Shown piece by piece: positions 8,004 through 17,446 of a stretch of 64,000 nucleotides of DNA (position 1 is the stretch's first letter; the number at the start of each line of letters is the position of its first letter). A model generated the notes under the pieces. The model ran no database searches, was not told where the DNA came from, and was given only the letters and a program-made list of their open reading frames with translations. The position numbers and the translations under genes were made by a program. The stretch comes from Janthinobacterium agaricidamnosum NBRC 102515 = DSM 9628 (GTDB taxonomy: Bacteria; Pseudomonadota; Gammaproteobacteria; Burkholderiales; Burkholderiaceae_D): assembly GCF_000723165.1 (NCBI RefSeq), contig NZ_HG322949.1:1976921-2040920 (forward strand), in the 5' to 3' direction.

Positions 8004-9772
8004 ACGACATCGCACCAACGCTGTGGAAGTATTTGCTGGGCGCGTTGATCGCGCTCATTATCCTGATTCCACTGTGGACGATTTTCGTCATGGTGGTGGT
8101 ACAGCCCGGAAGTCTCATGATGCAGGAGCAAACGATGAGTAATAGATTACTGTGGTGGGTCGCGGGACCGGTGGTGGTCGTTACGCTGTTCTTCGGCGTC
8201 CGCTGGATGGCCGCGTCGAATCAAGTACAGGCGAAAGAACAGCATGCACAAGCGGCCCAGGCGCAGCAGGTCGCCGCGAGCGAGCAGTCCAGGCGGGAAT
8301 ATGTGCTGGAGGTGATCGGCCTGGGCGTCACGCTGGACAAGTACCGCCAGGGAAAGTTGTGGGAGGCACTGCAAAAAGGCGACCCGTTCGTGACGATCCG
8401 CGAACAGGACAAGGAGAAATATGCCTGGAGCGAAATGGAAAGATCGGGAATTTCGGGTGGCCGTGGCGGCGATACGCTGGAGAACGGTGCGCAGTACACG
8501 CCGATGTACTACGGCGTCCCCGTCTTCAACGCGCAGTCTCCTAGCTTCGATCCCGAAAACATGGATTTGCCAAATGCGCCCGAAATGGGGCTTGCAGGTA
8601 GCGCAGTTTCATCCGGGATGGCCTGGCACTTGTTCGTGGCTGGTCCCCGGCGCTTCGACGAGCACCCTGACCGTATTCTGGAAGATGTGTTCGCTTTTTT
8701 CGATAATAATCCCGATGTGCCTTATATCGTGCTGAACTCGAATGACGACATGTACTTTCGCGACTTGTTCCGCGCCCCAGGCTCGCCACCACTGATGAAA
8801 AATGGCAAATACATCCCTGAAATGCCCGACGCCTCCGTGCTGTTGGTGTTGGCGCGGCGCGAACGGGTTGATCCGGTTCGTCCGTTCGTCTGGGACGATC
8901 CGGAAAACAACTTCGTGCAAAATGTCTTCCGCTCCATGTATGCTCATCTGATGGCAGCCGTTCCGCATCCACGGCGCGAAAAAGTCATTCGCACGTCGGC
9001 GCAGGTCGGCGCCGATCCCATCCGTCAAGAGAACCTTGACGGCACACAGCGCCAACCCCTCGTCAGCGAGTGGCTGGAGGCCGCCGCCGCCTTCGCACAG
9101 CGCTCCGACATTCGCGGTACGGGCACCGTTAGTCTGCTCAACAACCTCAATCCGTTCGCGCACCGGCCGCCCACCAACTGGAAGCCGACCCCCTGGTTTC
9201 CGATCCCCTGGAACAAGGATCAACTCGCCACGTTCGACCGGCTGCCCACGCTCGGTTTCATTCACCGCCCCACTTTCGTCAAGTTCACCGACGAACACGG
9301 CAAGCCGATCACGCGGCGCGACGAGCGCGGCAAGGTGCTACAAGCGGGCTGGCAGGCGGCGTTGCTGACCTTGCCGGAAGCGGAGCGGGCCAGGGCGCCG
9401 GCCCTGGTCGTCGCCGCGACCGGCGACGACACCAACCAGACCATCATGCTGCACAGCGCCTTGAACGTGTACGCCGCGCAGGGCGGGCCGGAAATCGACA
9501 CCGGCAAATCCGGTCAGTTCATCGACACCGATAAGCGCTTGGGCAACACCGGGGCGGCCACCTTGTTCATGCAGATGGCCATCGGGGTGATGGGCAGCTA
9601 CCGCGACGGCGGCGTCAGCGCGGCCGTCAATTTGCGCGACAGGAACGAGGCGTCCATCGTCTTCATCAGCCCGCCATCCGACCAGCAGCGCAAGAGCCAG
9701 AAGCATCCGCATGGCGGCGACGTGTTCGCGCACCACGGCGCCCCCGCGGTCGATCCCGCCAACTATCAGTAA
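8000..9772 (+). CDS. tla3: Type VI lipase adaptor, Tla3 (DUF2875) family
   Basis: The ATG at 8000 overlaps the tle3 stop (ATGA) and has a strong GAAGGAGG site. Residues 8-32 (LWKYLLGALIALIILIPLW) and about 46-70 (LLWWVAGPVVVVTLFFGV) are two membrane segments. A long soluble part follows with the family pattern YVLEVIGLGVTLDKYRQGKL, then WHLFVAGPRRFDEHPDRI and VPYIVLNSNDDMYFRDLF. Tla3 proteins bind Tle3 and help load it on its VgrG spike in P. aeruginosa, and the tight coupling to tle3 supports that role here. The C-terminal half (residues 330-590) is predicted soluble and polar. Confidence in the family is high; the partner VgrG is not in view. Confidence 0.85.
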   Translation: MNDIAPTLWKYLLGALIALIILIPLWTIFVMVVVQPGSLMMQEQTMSNRLLWWVAGPVVVVTLFFGVRWMAASNQVQAKEQHAQAAQAQQVAASEQSRREYVLEVIGLGVTLDKYRQGKLWEALQKGDPFVTIREQDKEKYAWSEMERSGISGGRGGDTLENGAQYTPMYYGVPVFNAQSPSFDPENMDLPNAPEMGLAGSAVSSGMAWHLFVAGPRRFDEHPDRILEDVFAFFDNNPDVPYIVLNSNDDMYFRDLFRAPGSPPLMKNGKYIPEMPDASVLLVLARRERVDPVRPFVWDDPENNFVQNVFRSMYAHLMAAVPHPRREKVIRTSAQVGADPIRQENLDGTQRQPLVSEWLEAAAAFAQRSDIRGTGTVSLLNNLNPFAHRPPTNWKPTPWFPIPWNKDQLATFDRLPTLGFIHRPTFVKFTDEHGKPITRRDERGKVLQAGWQAALLTLPEAERARAPALVVAATGDDTNQTIMLHSALNVYAAQGGPEIDTGKSGQFIDTDKRLGNTGAATLFMQMAIGVMGSYRDGGVSAAVNLRDRNEASIVFISPPSDQQRKSQKHPHGGDVFAHHGAPAVDPANYQ

Positions 9773-9818
9773 TGATCGAATTGACCGCGTATAATTTGTG
9801 GCGTGCCATTGATAAGTT

Positions 9819-11183
9819 CTAAACTATGCTGACTTGCCGGCCCGCATGTCCTTCAGGCAAGCGCGGGCCGTGGCCGAACACTTTGTGGCGCAAGGTGCCG
9901 GTGTCGTATTCCTTGCGGTAGCGGCCGCGCCGCTGCAATTCCGGCACGATGAATTCGACCACGTCGGCCATGCTGTCATGCGCCACCGCGAAGGCGAGAT
10001 TGAAGCCGTCGATGCCGGTTTCGTCTATCCACGCTTCCAGCTGGTCGGCGACTTGCCGCGCATCGCCGACGATGACCGGGCCGCGTCCGCCGAGGCCGAT
10101 GTATTCGGCCGCTTGCCGTACCGTCCACTGGCGGTCCGGGTCGGCCTGGCTGAACGAGGCCAGCGCCGAGCGGCCGGCGTCGGACTCGATGTAATCGATG
10201 GTGGCGTCGAGCGGAAATCGGCTGAAATCGACGCCGCTCCAGCCGGACAGCAAGGCCAGCGCCGCCTCGATATCGATATGGCGCCGGTATTGCTGGTATT
10301 TGGCTTGCGCCTCGGCCGTGCTGGCGCCGGTGACGATCAGCGCTTGCGCATAAATCAGCAATTGATCGCCGTCGCGTCCCGCTGCCCGCACCGCCTGGCG
10401 CAACTTGTCGGCATAGCCCTTGACCACGGTTTTGCCGGGGCCGCTGACAAACGTGCATTCGGCATGGCGCGCGGCGAAGGCGGTGCCGCGCGGCGAAGTG
10501 CCGGCCTGGTACAGCAGCGGCGTGCGCTGCGGCGACGGTTCGCACAAATGCATGCCCGGCACCTGGTAGTAGCGGCCGGCATGGTTGATGTTATGCACCC
10601 GGGCCGGATCGGCATAGATGCCGCGCCGCTTGTCGTTGATCACCGCGTCGTCGTCCCAGCTTTTTTCCCACAATTTATACACCACGTCCAGGTATTCGTC
10701 GGCCAGGTCGTAGCGTTCGTCATGGCCCGGTTGCCGCTCCAGGCCCAGGTTGCGGGCCGCGCTGTCGAGATAGCCGGTCACGATATTCCAGCCGATGCGC
10801 CCGCGCGTCAAATGGTCCAGCGTCGAGATGCGCCGCGCAAAGGTGTACGGATGTTCGTAAGTCAGCGCGCACGTCACGCCGAAACCGAGGTGGCTGGTGA
10901 CTTGCGCCATCAGCGGCACCAGCGCCAGCGGATCGTTGAGCGGCACTTGCACCGCGTGGGCCAGCGCCGCATCGGGCTTGCCTTGATAGACGTCGTAGAC
11001 GCCCAGCACGTCGGCCAGGAAGATCGCGTCGAAACGACCTTGTTCCAGCAGCCGCGCCAGTGCGGTCCAATGCTCGGGATCGGTGTAGCGGTGGCTGTTG
11101 TCGCGCGGGTGGGTCCACAAGCCGGGCGACTGGTGGCCCACCGTATTCATCTGGAAGGCGTTAAAACGGATCAGTTTCGGCAT
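9819..11183 (-). CDS. NtaA/SnaA/DszA-type flavin-dependent monooxygenase
   Basis: This is a luciferase-like (LLM class) FMNH2-dependent monooxygenase of 454 residues. The hallmark stretches of the NtaA/SnaA/SoxA(DszA) subgroup are present: FDAIFLADVLGVYD near residue 52, THLxxGVTCALTYEHPYTFA, LTRGRIGWNIVTGYLDSAAR and a late PVIVGDARQVADQLEAW. Such enzymes cleave C-S or C-N bonds in sulfones, aminopolycarboxylates or dialkyl sulfides using reduced flavin from a partner reductase. The gene lies 88 bp downstream of a DszC/SfnB-like gene on the same strand, divergent from ssuEADCB whose SsuE could supply FMNH2. A role in organosulfur scavenging is therefore likely; the exact substrate is unknown. 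Confidence 0.85.
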   Translation of the reverse strand: MPKLIRFNAFQMNTVGHQSPGLWTHPRDNSHRYTDPEHWTALARLLEQGRFDAIFLADVLGVYDVYQGKPDAALAHAVQVPLNDPLALVPLMAQVTSHLGFGVTCALTYEHPYTFARRISTLDHLTRGRIGWNIVTGYLDSAARNLGLERQPGHDERYDLADEYLDVVYKLWEKSWDDDAVINDKRRGIYADPARVHNINHAGRYYQVPGMHLCEPSPQRTPLLYQAGTSPRGTAFAARHAECTFVSGPGKTVVKGYADKLRQAVRAAGRDGDQLLIYAQALIVTGASTAEAQAKYQQYRRHIDIEAALALLSGWSGVDFSRFPLDATIDYIESDAGRSALASFSQADPDRQWTVRQAAEYIGLGGRGPVIVGDARQVADQLEAWIDETGIDGFNLAFAVAHDSMADVVEFIVPELQRRGRYRKEYDTGTLRHKVFGHGPRLPEGHAGRQVSIV

Positions 11184-11271
11184 ACTGGCTTACCTGGCGG
11201 CGTTTTGCAGCGCCAGTTGCTCATCGGTTTCCGAGCGGGATTGGTTGATGGATGAAGTCAGGAGCATGGCG

Positions 11272-12486
11272 TCAGGAGTACGGCGTCGGTTCGGGCAGTC
11301 TGCCTTGCAGCGCAAAGCGGCCCAGGTCGCGGTATTTGTAGTCGATCGGATCGTGCAGCGTATGCACCCGTACGTTGCGCCAGTAGCGGTCGTAGCCGAA
11401 CCTGGCCGAGGTCGAGCGGGCGCCCGTCAGTTCGAACATCTGGCTGCTGATCTCGATGCCGGCCTGGTGCGCCAGGCACTTGGCTTCGGCTACCGCCACC
11501 GCCAGCAAGCCGCGGTCCTCGGCCGTGATCAGCGCGCCCTTGCGGAATACCCGTTCCAGTTCGCGCGCGGCATGGTCGGCCAGCAGTTCGGCGGGGCGCA
11601 GCAACAGCCACAACTGGCCGTAGCGGTGCTGCAGCAGCGTATCGTCGCTGGCCTGGCCGACGCCGGAAGCGGGCCACGCCTTCGATTGTTGCACCGTGTA
11701 GCTGCGCGCCGCCTCGAACGCGCCTTCGGCGATGCCGAGGTACAGATTGGCCATCACCAGTTGCGCCACCTGCGAACGCAGCGTCGCTTGCGGCGTGGCC
11801 GCTTGCGCCGGCGCCTGCAACACCAGTGTGGCCGGCAAGTGCACCTGGCTGAAATGCACATTGCCGCTGTCGGTCTGGCGCTGGCCGAACGCATCCCAGT
11901 CCGCTTGCACGTCGATCCCCGGCTGGCGCGCCGGCAGCACGCCGATCAGCGCGCTTTGCGTCGCTTCATGCCAGGCCGAGATGGTCAGCCAGTCGGCACC
12001 GACCGAACCGGATGAAAAGCTCTTGATGCCGTCCAGGATAAAACCGTCATCGGTGGCGCTGGCGCTGGCGGTGGTGCGGCGGTCGAGCGGGTTCAGCGCA
12101 TTGCCCCAGAATAGATGGTGCTCCACCGTCTGGCTCAACAGGCTGCGTTGCTGCTGGGCGCTGCCATACAGTTGGATGCCGGCCAGTTGCAAGTGATGGA
12201 AGCCGAATACATGCGCCAGCGCGCTGTCGGCCCGCGCCAGGATGCGTATCACCTGGTACACGGTGCCCCAGTCGGCGCCCTGGCCGCCGAATTCGCGCGG
12301 TATCGACAGCGTCAGCAAACCCGAGGCCCGTATCCATTCGCGCTCCTCGGCCGCGTGGCCGCCGGCCCGGTCGCGCGCGACGGCGGTATGCGCCAGGCGG
12401 CGCGCCAGTTCGGCGGCGATGCGGATCGCATCGCCAGGCGGTGCGCCGGAAACAGAGGACGCTGCTGCTGCGAGTGCTGGAGACAT
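11272..12486 (-). CDS. Acyl-CoA dehydrogenase-like flavoprotein (DszC/SfnB type)
   Basis: The fold is that of acyl-CoA dehydrogenases, with an N-terminal helical domain (RASGLLTLSIPREFGGQGAD), a beta domain (DGFILDGIKSFSSGSVGADW) and a C-terminal helical bundle (FELTGARSTSARFGYDRYWR). The wording of these motifs and the context place it with the DszC/SfnB monooxygenase-like subgroup rather than beta-oxidation enzymes. The start at 12486 (MSPALAAAASSV) gives 404 residues, a normal family length, with AGGA upstream. The open frame extends 73 codons further with unusual Arg/Ser-rich content, probably non-coding. It is the first gene of a two-gene unit with the flavin monooxygenase at 9819 and faces away from ssuE, so both probably respond to sulfate limitation. 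Confidence 0.82.
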   Translation of the reverse strand: MSPALAAAASSVSGAPPGDAIRIAAELARRLAHTAVARDRAGGHAAEEREWIRASGLLTLSIPREFGGQGADWGTVYQVIRILARADSALAHVFGFHHLQLAGIQLYGSAQQQRSLLSQTVEHHLFWGNALNPLDRRTTASASATDDGFILDGIKSFSSGSVGADWLTISAWHEATQSALIGVLPARQPGIDVQADWDAFGQRQTDSGNVHFSQVHLPATLVLQAPAQAATPQATLRSQVAQLVMANLYLGIAEGAFEAARSYTVQQSKAWPASGVGQASDDTLLQHRYGQLWLLLRPAELLADHAARELERVFRKGALITAEDRGLLAVAVAEAKCLAHQAGIEISSQMFELTGARSTSARFGYDRYWRNVRVHTLHDPIDYKYRDLGRFALQGRLPEPTPYS

Positions 12487-12734
12487 GGTGCGAGATCCTG
12501 AAGCTGTGATTGATAGCATTATTGCATTGCGAAAGTGGCGCGGTACACGAAGAAAACCGCGCTTGCTTATGCGGAAAACCTGCGCGCCGGCGCGCGCCAG
12601 GCGGGCTGCGGATAGTCGCACGGGCATATCCGGAAAACACATATCGAAGCGCGAAAGCATTCGTTCTGATTTCTTGCTAATGGATTTAGGCTGCATTCGA
12701 ATCAAGCAACCCGATCATTAGCGGAGTCGTATTC
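12487..12734. promoter_or_regulatory. Divergent control region between the desulfurisation pair and ssuEADCB
   Basis: About 250 bp separate the two divergent starts and must hold both promoters. The 3' half is AT-richer than its surroundings, and GCATTCG occurs twice about 35 bases apart close to ssuE. In other proteobacteria LysR-type regulators (CysB, Cbl/SsuR) act at this position. No clear -35/-10 pair could be fixed by eye. Confidence 0.4.
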
Positions 12735-13376
12735 ATGAATATCTTATTGTTGGGCGGTAGCCCGCAAGTTCCATCGAGTTCCAGCCGTTTGCTGTTGCAT
12801 ATCGGCGAGCAGCTGGCGCTGCAGGGCCACCGCTACAGCAAGCTGCATGTGCGCGACTTGCCGGCCAAGGCCCTCTTGCAGACCGACCATGCCGACCCTG
12901 TCATCGCGCGCGCGCTGCAGGCGGTGGCCGACGCCGATGCGGTGGTGATCGCCACGCCGATTTACAAGGCGTCCTACACCGGTTTATTAAAAGCGTTCCT
13001 GGATTTGCTGCCGCAAGACGGCCTGGCCGGCAAGCTGGTGCTGCCGCTGGCGACCGGCGGCAGCCAGTCGCACATGCTGGCGCTGGATTACGCGCTGCGT
13101 CCGGTATTGCAGGCGCTGGCCGCCAAGCAGGTGCTGACCAGCATCTACGCCACCTCGCAACAAGTGAGCTGGTCGGAACAGCAGGGCCTGAGCCTGGATG
13201 CGCCGATCGCGGCGCGGGTGCATGCCGGCGTCGAGGAATTGGCGTCCGGCCTGTTCTTGCTGCAAGGCTTGCGCGCCGAACCGGCGCTGGCGCTTGTGGC
13301 CGGCATCGATGGCGGCGCCGCGCCGGTGCGCTCTCTGCAAGACCACCCCTACAGCTCAAGCAGCCAGGCTGCCTGA
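12735..13376 (+). CDS. ssuE: NADPH-dependent FMN reductase SsuE
   Basis: SsuE makes the FMNH2 that SsuD uses to desulfonate alkanesulfonates. The 213-residue flavodoxin-like protein begins MNILLLGGSPQVPSSSSRLL, giving the phosphate-binding GSP...SS loop. It continues with VVIATPIYKASYTGLLKAFLDLLPQDG, the NADPH-dependent FMN reductase signature with the pi-helix-type YKASYTG region of SsuE, and LPLATGGSQSHMLALDYALR. It leads the ssu operon, 33 bp before ssuA. The last 35 residues (after FLLQGLRAEP) extend beyond the usual 190-residue length and look variable. Confidence 0.92.
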   Translation: MNILLLGGSPQVPSSSSRLLLHIGEQLALQGHRYSKLHVRDLPAKALLQTDHADPVIARALQAVADADAVVIATPIYKASYTGLLKAFLDLLPQDGLAGKLVLPLATGGSQSHMLALDYALRPVLQALAAKQVLTSIYATSQQVSWSEQQGLSLDAPIAARVHAGVEELASGLFLLQGLRAEPALALVAGIDGGAAPVRSLQDHPYSSSSQAA

Positions 13377-13409
13377 GCTGTTCAACCTGACCCGATCAAG
13401 GAATTCCCG

Positions 13410-14387
13410 ATGACGACGCATCGCCAGCAACAACGTTTTTCCCGCCGCCACACCCTGGCATGGTTGTTTGCCGCCGCCACCGGCGTGCTGGCTTGCGCGA
13501 TGCCGGCCATGGCGCAGGAAAAAAACGTGGTCCGCATCGGTTATCAAAAATACGGCACGCTGACCTTGCTGAAAGGCCGCGGCACGCTGGAAAAACGCCT
13601 GGCTGAAAAAGGGATCACGGTCAAATGGACGGAATTCCCGGCCGGCCCGGTCCTGTTGGAGGGCATTAACGTCGGCAGCATCGATTTCGGCACCGTGGGC
13701 GAAGCGCCGCCGATATTCGCACAGGCCGCCGGCGCCGATATCGTCTATGTCGGCAACGAGCCGCCATCGCCGTCGAGCGAAGCGATCGTGGTGCCCAAGG
13801 GGTCCGCACTGCGCAGCCTGAGCGAATTGAGGGGCAAGAAAGTGGCGCTGAACAAAGGTTCCAACGCCCATTACCTGCTGTTGAAGGCGCTCGAAAAAGC
13901 CGGCATCGCCTACCGCGACATCGAGCCGGTGTACCTGGCGCCGGCCGATGCGCGCGCCGCGTTCGAACGCGGCAGCGTCGATGCGTGGGCGATCTGGGAC
14001 CCGTTCCTGGCGGCCGCCGAAAAGCAGCTCGGCGCGCGCGTGCTGGCCGATGGCAAGGGCCTGGTGGCGAACCGCCAGTTTTACCTGGCGTCGCGCTCCT
14101 ACGCCGAAAAGAACCAGGACATCCTGCGCATCGTGAGCGAGGAAATCGCCAAGGTCGATGACTGGGGCCGGCAAAACCTGAAGGAAGTCACCGCCATCCT
14201 CAGCGCGCAAACGGGGCTGGAACCGGCCGTGGTGGAACTGGCCGCGTCGCGTTACAGCTACGGCGTCAAGCCGGTCGCGATCGACGTCATCGTCGAGCAG
14301 CAAAAAGTCGCCGATGCCTTTTCCAATGTAAAACTGATACCAAAACCGATCGTCGTCAAGGACGCGCTGCTGCCGTTCAAGCTGTAA
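13410..14387 (+). CDS. ssuA: Aliphatic sulfonate ABC transporter, periplasmic binding protein
   Basis: SsuA captures alkanesulfonates in the periplasm for SsuBC. The 325-residue protein has an export signal (HTLAWLFAAATGVLACAMPA, cleavage after AMA). Its n-region holds SRRHTLA, which could also be read as a twin-arginine motif. The mature part begins VVRIGYQKYGTLTLLKGRG and contains VEFGT-type GSIDFGTVGEAPPIFAQAAG and DAWAIWDPFLAAAEKQLGAR, both typical of the SsuA/NrtA-like family. It lies between ssuE and ssuD, with 40 bp to the SsuD start. Confidence 0.93.
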   Translation: MTTHRQQQRFSRRHTLAWLFAAATGVLACAMPAMAQEKNVVRIGYQKYGTLTLLKGRGTLEKRLAEKGITVKWTEFPAGPVLLEGINVGSIDFGTVGEAPPIFAQAAGADIVYVGNEPPSPSSEAIVVPKGSALRSLSELRGKKVALNKGSNAHYLLLKALEKAGIAYRDIEPVYLAPADARAAFERGSVDAWAIWDPFLAAAEKQLGARVLADGKGLVANRQFYLASRSYAEKNQDILRIVSEEIAKVDDWGRQNLKEVTAILSAQTGLEPAVVELAASRYSYGVKPVAIDVIVEQQKVADAFSNVKLIPKPIVVKDALLPFKL

Positions 14388-14427
14388 TCCATTGTCTGTG
14401 ATTTTGTAGATGAATGAAGGAAGCACC

Positions 14428-15576
14428 ATGTCTTTGAATCTGTTCTGGTTTATCCCTACCCACGGCGACAGCCGCTACCTCGGCACGTCGCAGGGCGCGC
14501 GCCCGGTCGACGCCGATTACCTGCGCCAGGTGGCGGTGGCGGCCGATACGCTGGGCTACGACGGCGTGCTGCTGCCGACCGGCCGCTCGTGCGAAGACGC
14601 GTGGGTGGTGGCGTCGTCGCTGATCAGCGTCACGCAAAAACTGAAATTCCTGGTGGCGATCCGTCCCGGCCTGTCGACGCCGGGGCTGGCGGTGCGCATG
14701 GCGTCCACCTTCGACCGGCTGTCGAACGGCCGCTTGCTGATCAACGTCGTCACCGGCGGCGACCAGGGCGAGCTGGAAGCGGACGGCCTGTTCGCCGACC
14801 ACGCCAGACGCTATGAAATTTCGGATGAATTCATCCGCGTCTGGCGCGCGTCGCTGGCCGGCGAGGGCGGCGACGCCGGTTTCGATTTCGACGGCAAGCA
14901 TATCCAGGTCAAGGGTTCCAGAACCTTGTATCCACCGGTGCAGAAACCGTATCCGCCGCTGTATTTCGGCGGTTCGTCGGAACCGGCCCATGAATTGGCG
15001 GCCGGGCAGATGGATGTCTACCTGACCTGGGGCGAACCGCCGGCCGCCGTCGCCGAAAAAATCGCCGACGTGCGGGCCCGCGCCGCCAGGCATGGCCGCA
15101 CGGTGCGTTTCGGCATCCGCCTGCATGTGATCGTGCGCGAAACCAATGAGGCCGCATGGCGCGCCGCCGATGAATTGATCAGCCACCTGGACGACGACAT
15201 CATCGCCAAGGCGCAAGCCGCGTTCGGCAAGATGGATTCGGTCGGCCAGCAACGCATGGCCGCGCTGCACGGCGGCCGGCGCGACCGGCTGGAAGTGTCG
15301 CCGAATTTGTGGGCCGGGGTCGGCCTGGTGCGCGGCGGGGCCGGTACGGCGCTGGTCGGCGACGCCGCAACGGTGGTGGCGCGCATCCAGGAATATGCGG
15401 CGCTCGGCATCGATACCTTCATCTTTTCCGGCTATCCGCACCTGGAAGAGTCGTATCGGTTCGCCGAGCTGGTCTTCCCGCTGCTGGGCAAGGGCAAGGC
15501 GGCGGGTCAACAATCGCTGAGCGGACCGTTCGGCGAAATCATGGCCAGCAATATCTTGCCGAAAAAGGCGGCGTGA
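14428..15576 (+). CDS. ssuD: FMNH2-dependent alkanesulfonate monooxygenase
   Basis: SsuD converts alkanesulfonate, O2 and FMNH2 to an aldehyde plus sulfite. The start at 14428 follows GAAGGAAG and gives 382 residues, one more than E. coli SsuD; an ATG 18 bases upstream lacks a site. Signature stretches are [79 protein letters not shown] and [19 protein letters not shown]. The mobile loop and active-site Cys/His/Arg positions (SCEDAW; RISHLD-like ISHLDDD) are in place. Its stop is almost fused to the ssuC start. Confidence 0.95.
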   Translation: MSLNLFWFIPTHGDSRYLGTSQGARPVDADYLRQVAVAADTLGYDGVLLPTGRSCEDAWVVASSLISVTQKLKFLVAIRPGLSTPGLAVRMASTFDRLSNGRLLINVVTGGDQGELEADGLFADHARRYEISDEFIRVWRASLAGEGGDAGFDFDGKHIQVKGSRTLYPPVQKPYPPLYFGGSSEPAHELAAGQMDVYLTWGEPPAAVAEKIADVRARAARHGRTVRFGIRLHVIVRETNEAAWRAADELISHLDDDIIAKAQAAFGKMDSVGQQRMAALHGGRRDRLEVSPNLWAGVGLVRGGAGTALVGDAATVVARIQEYAALGIDTFIFSGYPHLEESYRFAELVFPLLGKGKAAGQQSLSGPFGEIMASNILPKKAA

Positions 15577-15578
15577 GC

Positions 15579-16370
15579 ATGGCCGCCGCACGCCAGCGAT
15601 CCGCGGCCGGCCAGGCATGGCGCGATGCGCTGCTGCCGTGGGCCTTGCCGGTGGCCTTGATCGTCGCCTGGCAAGTCGCGGCGCAAGCCGGCTGGCTGTC
15701 GAGCCGCATCTTGCCGGAACCATGGGCGGTGCTGAAGGCGTTCTGGAACTTGACGGTGTCGGGCGAGCTGTGGGTACATTTGCGCAAGAGCCTGTGGCGC
15801 GCCAGCGTCGGATTTGGCATCGGCGGCGTACTGGGATTATTGCTGGGATTGTTGACCGGCAGCTTCAAGCGCGCCGAAGTCTTGCTCGACACCACCTTGC
15901 AAATGGTGCGCAACATCCCGGCGCTGGCGCTGATTCCATTGGTGATCCTGTGGTTCGGCATCGATGAAACGGCCAAGCTGTTCTTGCTGGCGGTCGGCGT
16001 GTTTTTCCCGGTGTACCTGAATACCTTCCACGGCATCCGCTCGGCCGACCAGGGCTTGATCGAGATGGCCAGGAGTTACGGCCTGTCCGGCTGGCCACTG
16101 TACCGCGACGTGATCTTGCCGGCCGCGCTGCCGTCCATCCTGGTCGGCGTGCGTTTTTCGCTGGGCCTGGTGTGGGTCTTGCTGATTGTCGCCGAAACCA
16201 TTTCGGCCCAGGCCGGCATCGGCTACATGACGATGAACGCCCGCGAATTCCTGCAAACCGACGTGGTGCTGGTCGGCATATTGCTGTACGCCCTGCTGGG
16301 AAAACTGGCAGACCTGTTTTCGCGCCGGCTCGAAAAACACTGCCTGCGCTGGAATCCCGCTTACCGTTGA
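15579..16370 (+). CDS. ssuC: Aliphatic sulfonate ABC transporter, permease
   Basis: A 263-residue inner-membrane permease, the same length as E. coli SsuC. It has about six hydrophobic helices and the ABC-coupling EAA loop ([20 protein letters not shown]). The region [19 protein letters not shown] is typical of SsuC/TauC/NrtB permeases. Two starts are possible: ATG 15579, or GTG 15573 overlapping the ssuD stop (GTGA). The ATG was kept because it reproduces the family length. It lies 7 bp before ssuB. Confidence 0.93.
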   Translation: MAAARQRSAAGQAWRDALLPWALPVALIVAWQVAAQAGWLSSRILPEPWAVLKAFWNLTVSGELWVHLRKSLWRASVGFGIGGVLGLLLGLLTGSFKRAEVLLDTTLQMVRNIPALALIPLVILWFGIDETAKLFLLAVGVFFPVYLNTFHGIRSADQGLIEMARSYGLSGWPLYRDVILPAALPSILVGVRFSLGLVWVLLIVAETISAQAGIGYMTMNAREFLQTDVVLVGILLYALLGKLADLFSRRLEKHCLRWNPAYR

Positions 16371-16377
16371 GGCCACC

Positions 16378-17205
16378 ATGATCCTTGCGCCTACCCAATT
16401 CGAATCCGATGTCCTGTCGTTCCTGACGCAGGCCGATGCCGTGGAACATACGCCGCTGCGGCGGACCACCGATCAGGCGGCGGCACGCCAGGGCGTGCCG
16501 CTGGCGCTGGCCGGCCTGTCGAAATCCTACGATCGCCGCCAGGTGTTGAAAAACGTCGACCTGCAATTGAAGGCCGGCGAATTTGTCGCCATTGTCGGCC
16601 GCAGCGGCTGCGGCAAGAGCACCTTGCTGCGCACCATCGCGCAACTGGAAACACCGGACGGCGGCAGCATTCAATACGGCAGCCATGCCGGCAATGGGGC
16701 GGGCAAGCCGAACTTGCGCATCATGTTCCAGGAAGCGCGTTTGCTGCCGTGGAAAACCGTGCTGGAAAACGTCGCGCTCGGCTTGCCGCGTTCGGTCGGC
16801 GCCGCCGCCGCATCGCTGTGGACGGTCGGTTTGGCCGACCGCGCCGACGAGTGGCCTTCGGCGCTGTCCGGCGGCCAGCGGCAACGGGTGGCGCTGGCGC
16901 GCGCGCTGGTGCACGAGCCGCAATTGCTGCTGCTCGATGAACCGCTGGGCGCGCTCGACGCGCTGACCCGCATCGAGATGCAGCGCCTGATCGAATCGCT
17001 GTGGCTGGCGCGCGGTTTTACCGCCGTGCTGGTGACGCACGACGTGGCCGAGGCGGTGGCGCTGGCCGACCGGGTGCTGCTGATCGAAGATGGCAACATC
17101 ACGCTGGACGTGGCCATCGACTTGCCGCGTCCGCGCGCCCGCGGCAGCGCCGCTTTCGCCGCGCTGGAGCAGCGCATCCTGTCGTACGTGCTGAGCCCGG
17201 CGTAA
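16378..17205 (+). CDS. ssuB: Aliphatic sulfonate ABC transporter, ATPase
   Basis: The ATP-hydrolysing subunit for SsuC. Walker [11 protein letters not shown]-loop [11 protein letters not shown], signature LSGGQRQR, Walker [13 protein letters not shown] and the switch histidine THDVAEAV are all intact. The Q-loop EARLLPW form is characteristic of nitrate/sulfonate/taurine importers. An unusual N-terminal extension of about 40 residues ([20 protein letters not shown]) precedes the ABC fold; E. coli SsuB lacks it. Last gene of ssuEADCB, followed by two GC hairpins. Confidence 0.93.
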   Translation: MILAPTQFESDVLSFLTQADAVEHTPLRRTTDQAAARQGVPLALAGLSKSYDRRQVLKNVDLQLKAGEFVAIVGRSGCGKSTLLRTIAQLETPDGGSIQYGSHAGNGAGKPNLRIMFQEARLLPWKTVLENVALGLPRSVGAAAASLWTVGLADRADEWPSALSGGQRQRVALARALVHEPQLLLLDEPLGALDALTRIEMQRLIESLWLARGFTAVLVTHDVAEAVALADRVLLIEDGNITLDVAIDLPRPRARGSAAFAALEQRILSYVLSPA

Positions 17206-17220
17206 GTTCGATACGAACGC

Positions 17221-17266
17221 GGCTTGGGTCGGTTGAGCAAGCCTGCGGGACGGTGCAATGCCGTCC
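17221..17266 (+). terminator. Tandem hairpins after ssuB
   Basis: GGCTTG(17221)...CAAGCC(17238) and GGACGG(17248)-TGCAATG-CCGTCC(17261) form two successive stems 16 and 43 bases after the ssuB stop. There is no immediate T-tract, so termination is plausible but not certain. The remaining gap to 17446 is AT-rich and includes TATAAT at 17336, a possible -10 for the next gene. Confidence 0.35.
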
Positions 17267-17446
17267 TGTGCTGCATGGTTGATGCAACTGTTGTTTTCTG
17301 TTGATCCAAATCCTGCCGATATTTCCCCGCAGCGCTATAATCCAATAGTTAATTTTAATATAAGTTAATTTATTAATTGACATCGAAATTGGCGTGCTGA
17401 TGACGTGTGCGGGTGTTCGTGTGAAACTTTTATAGGTAGGTCCATC

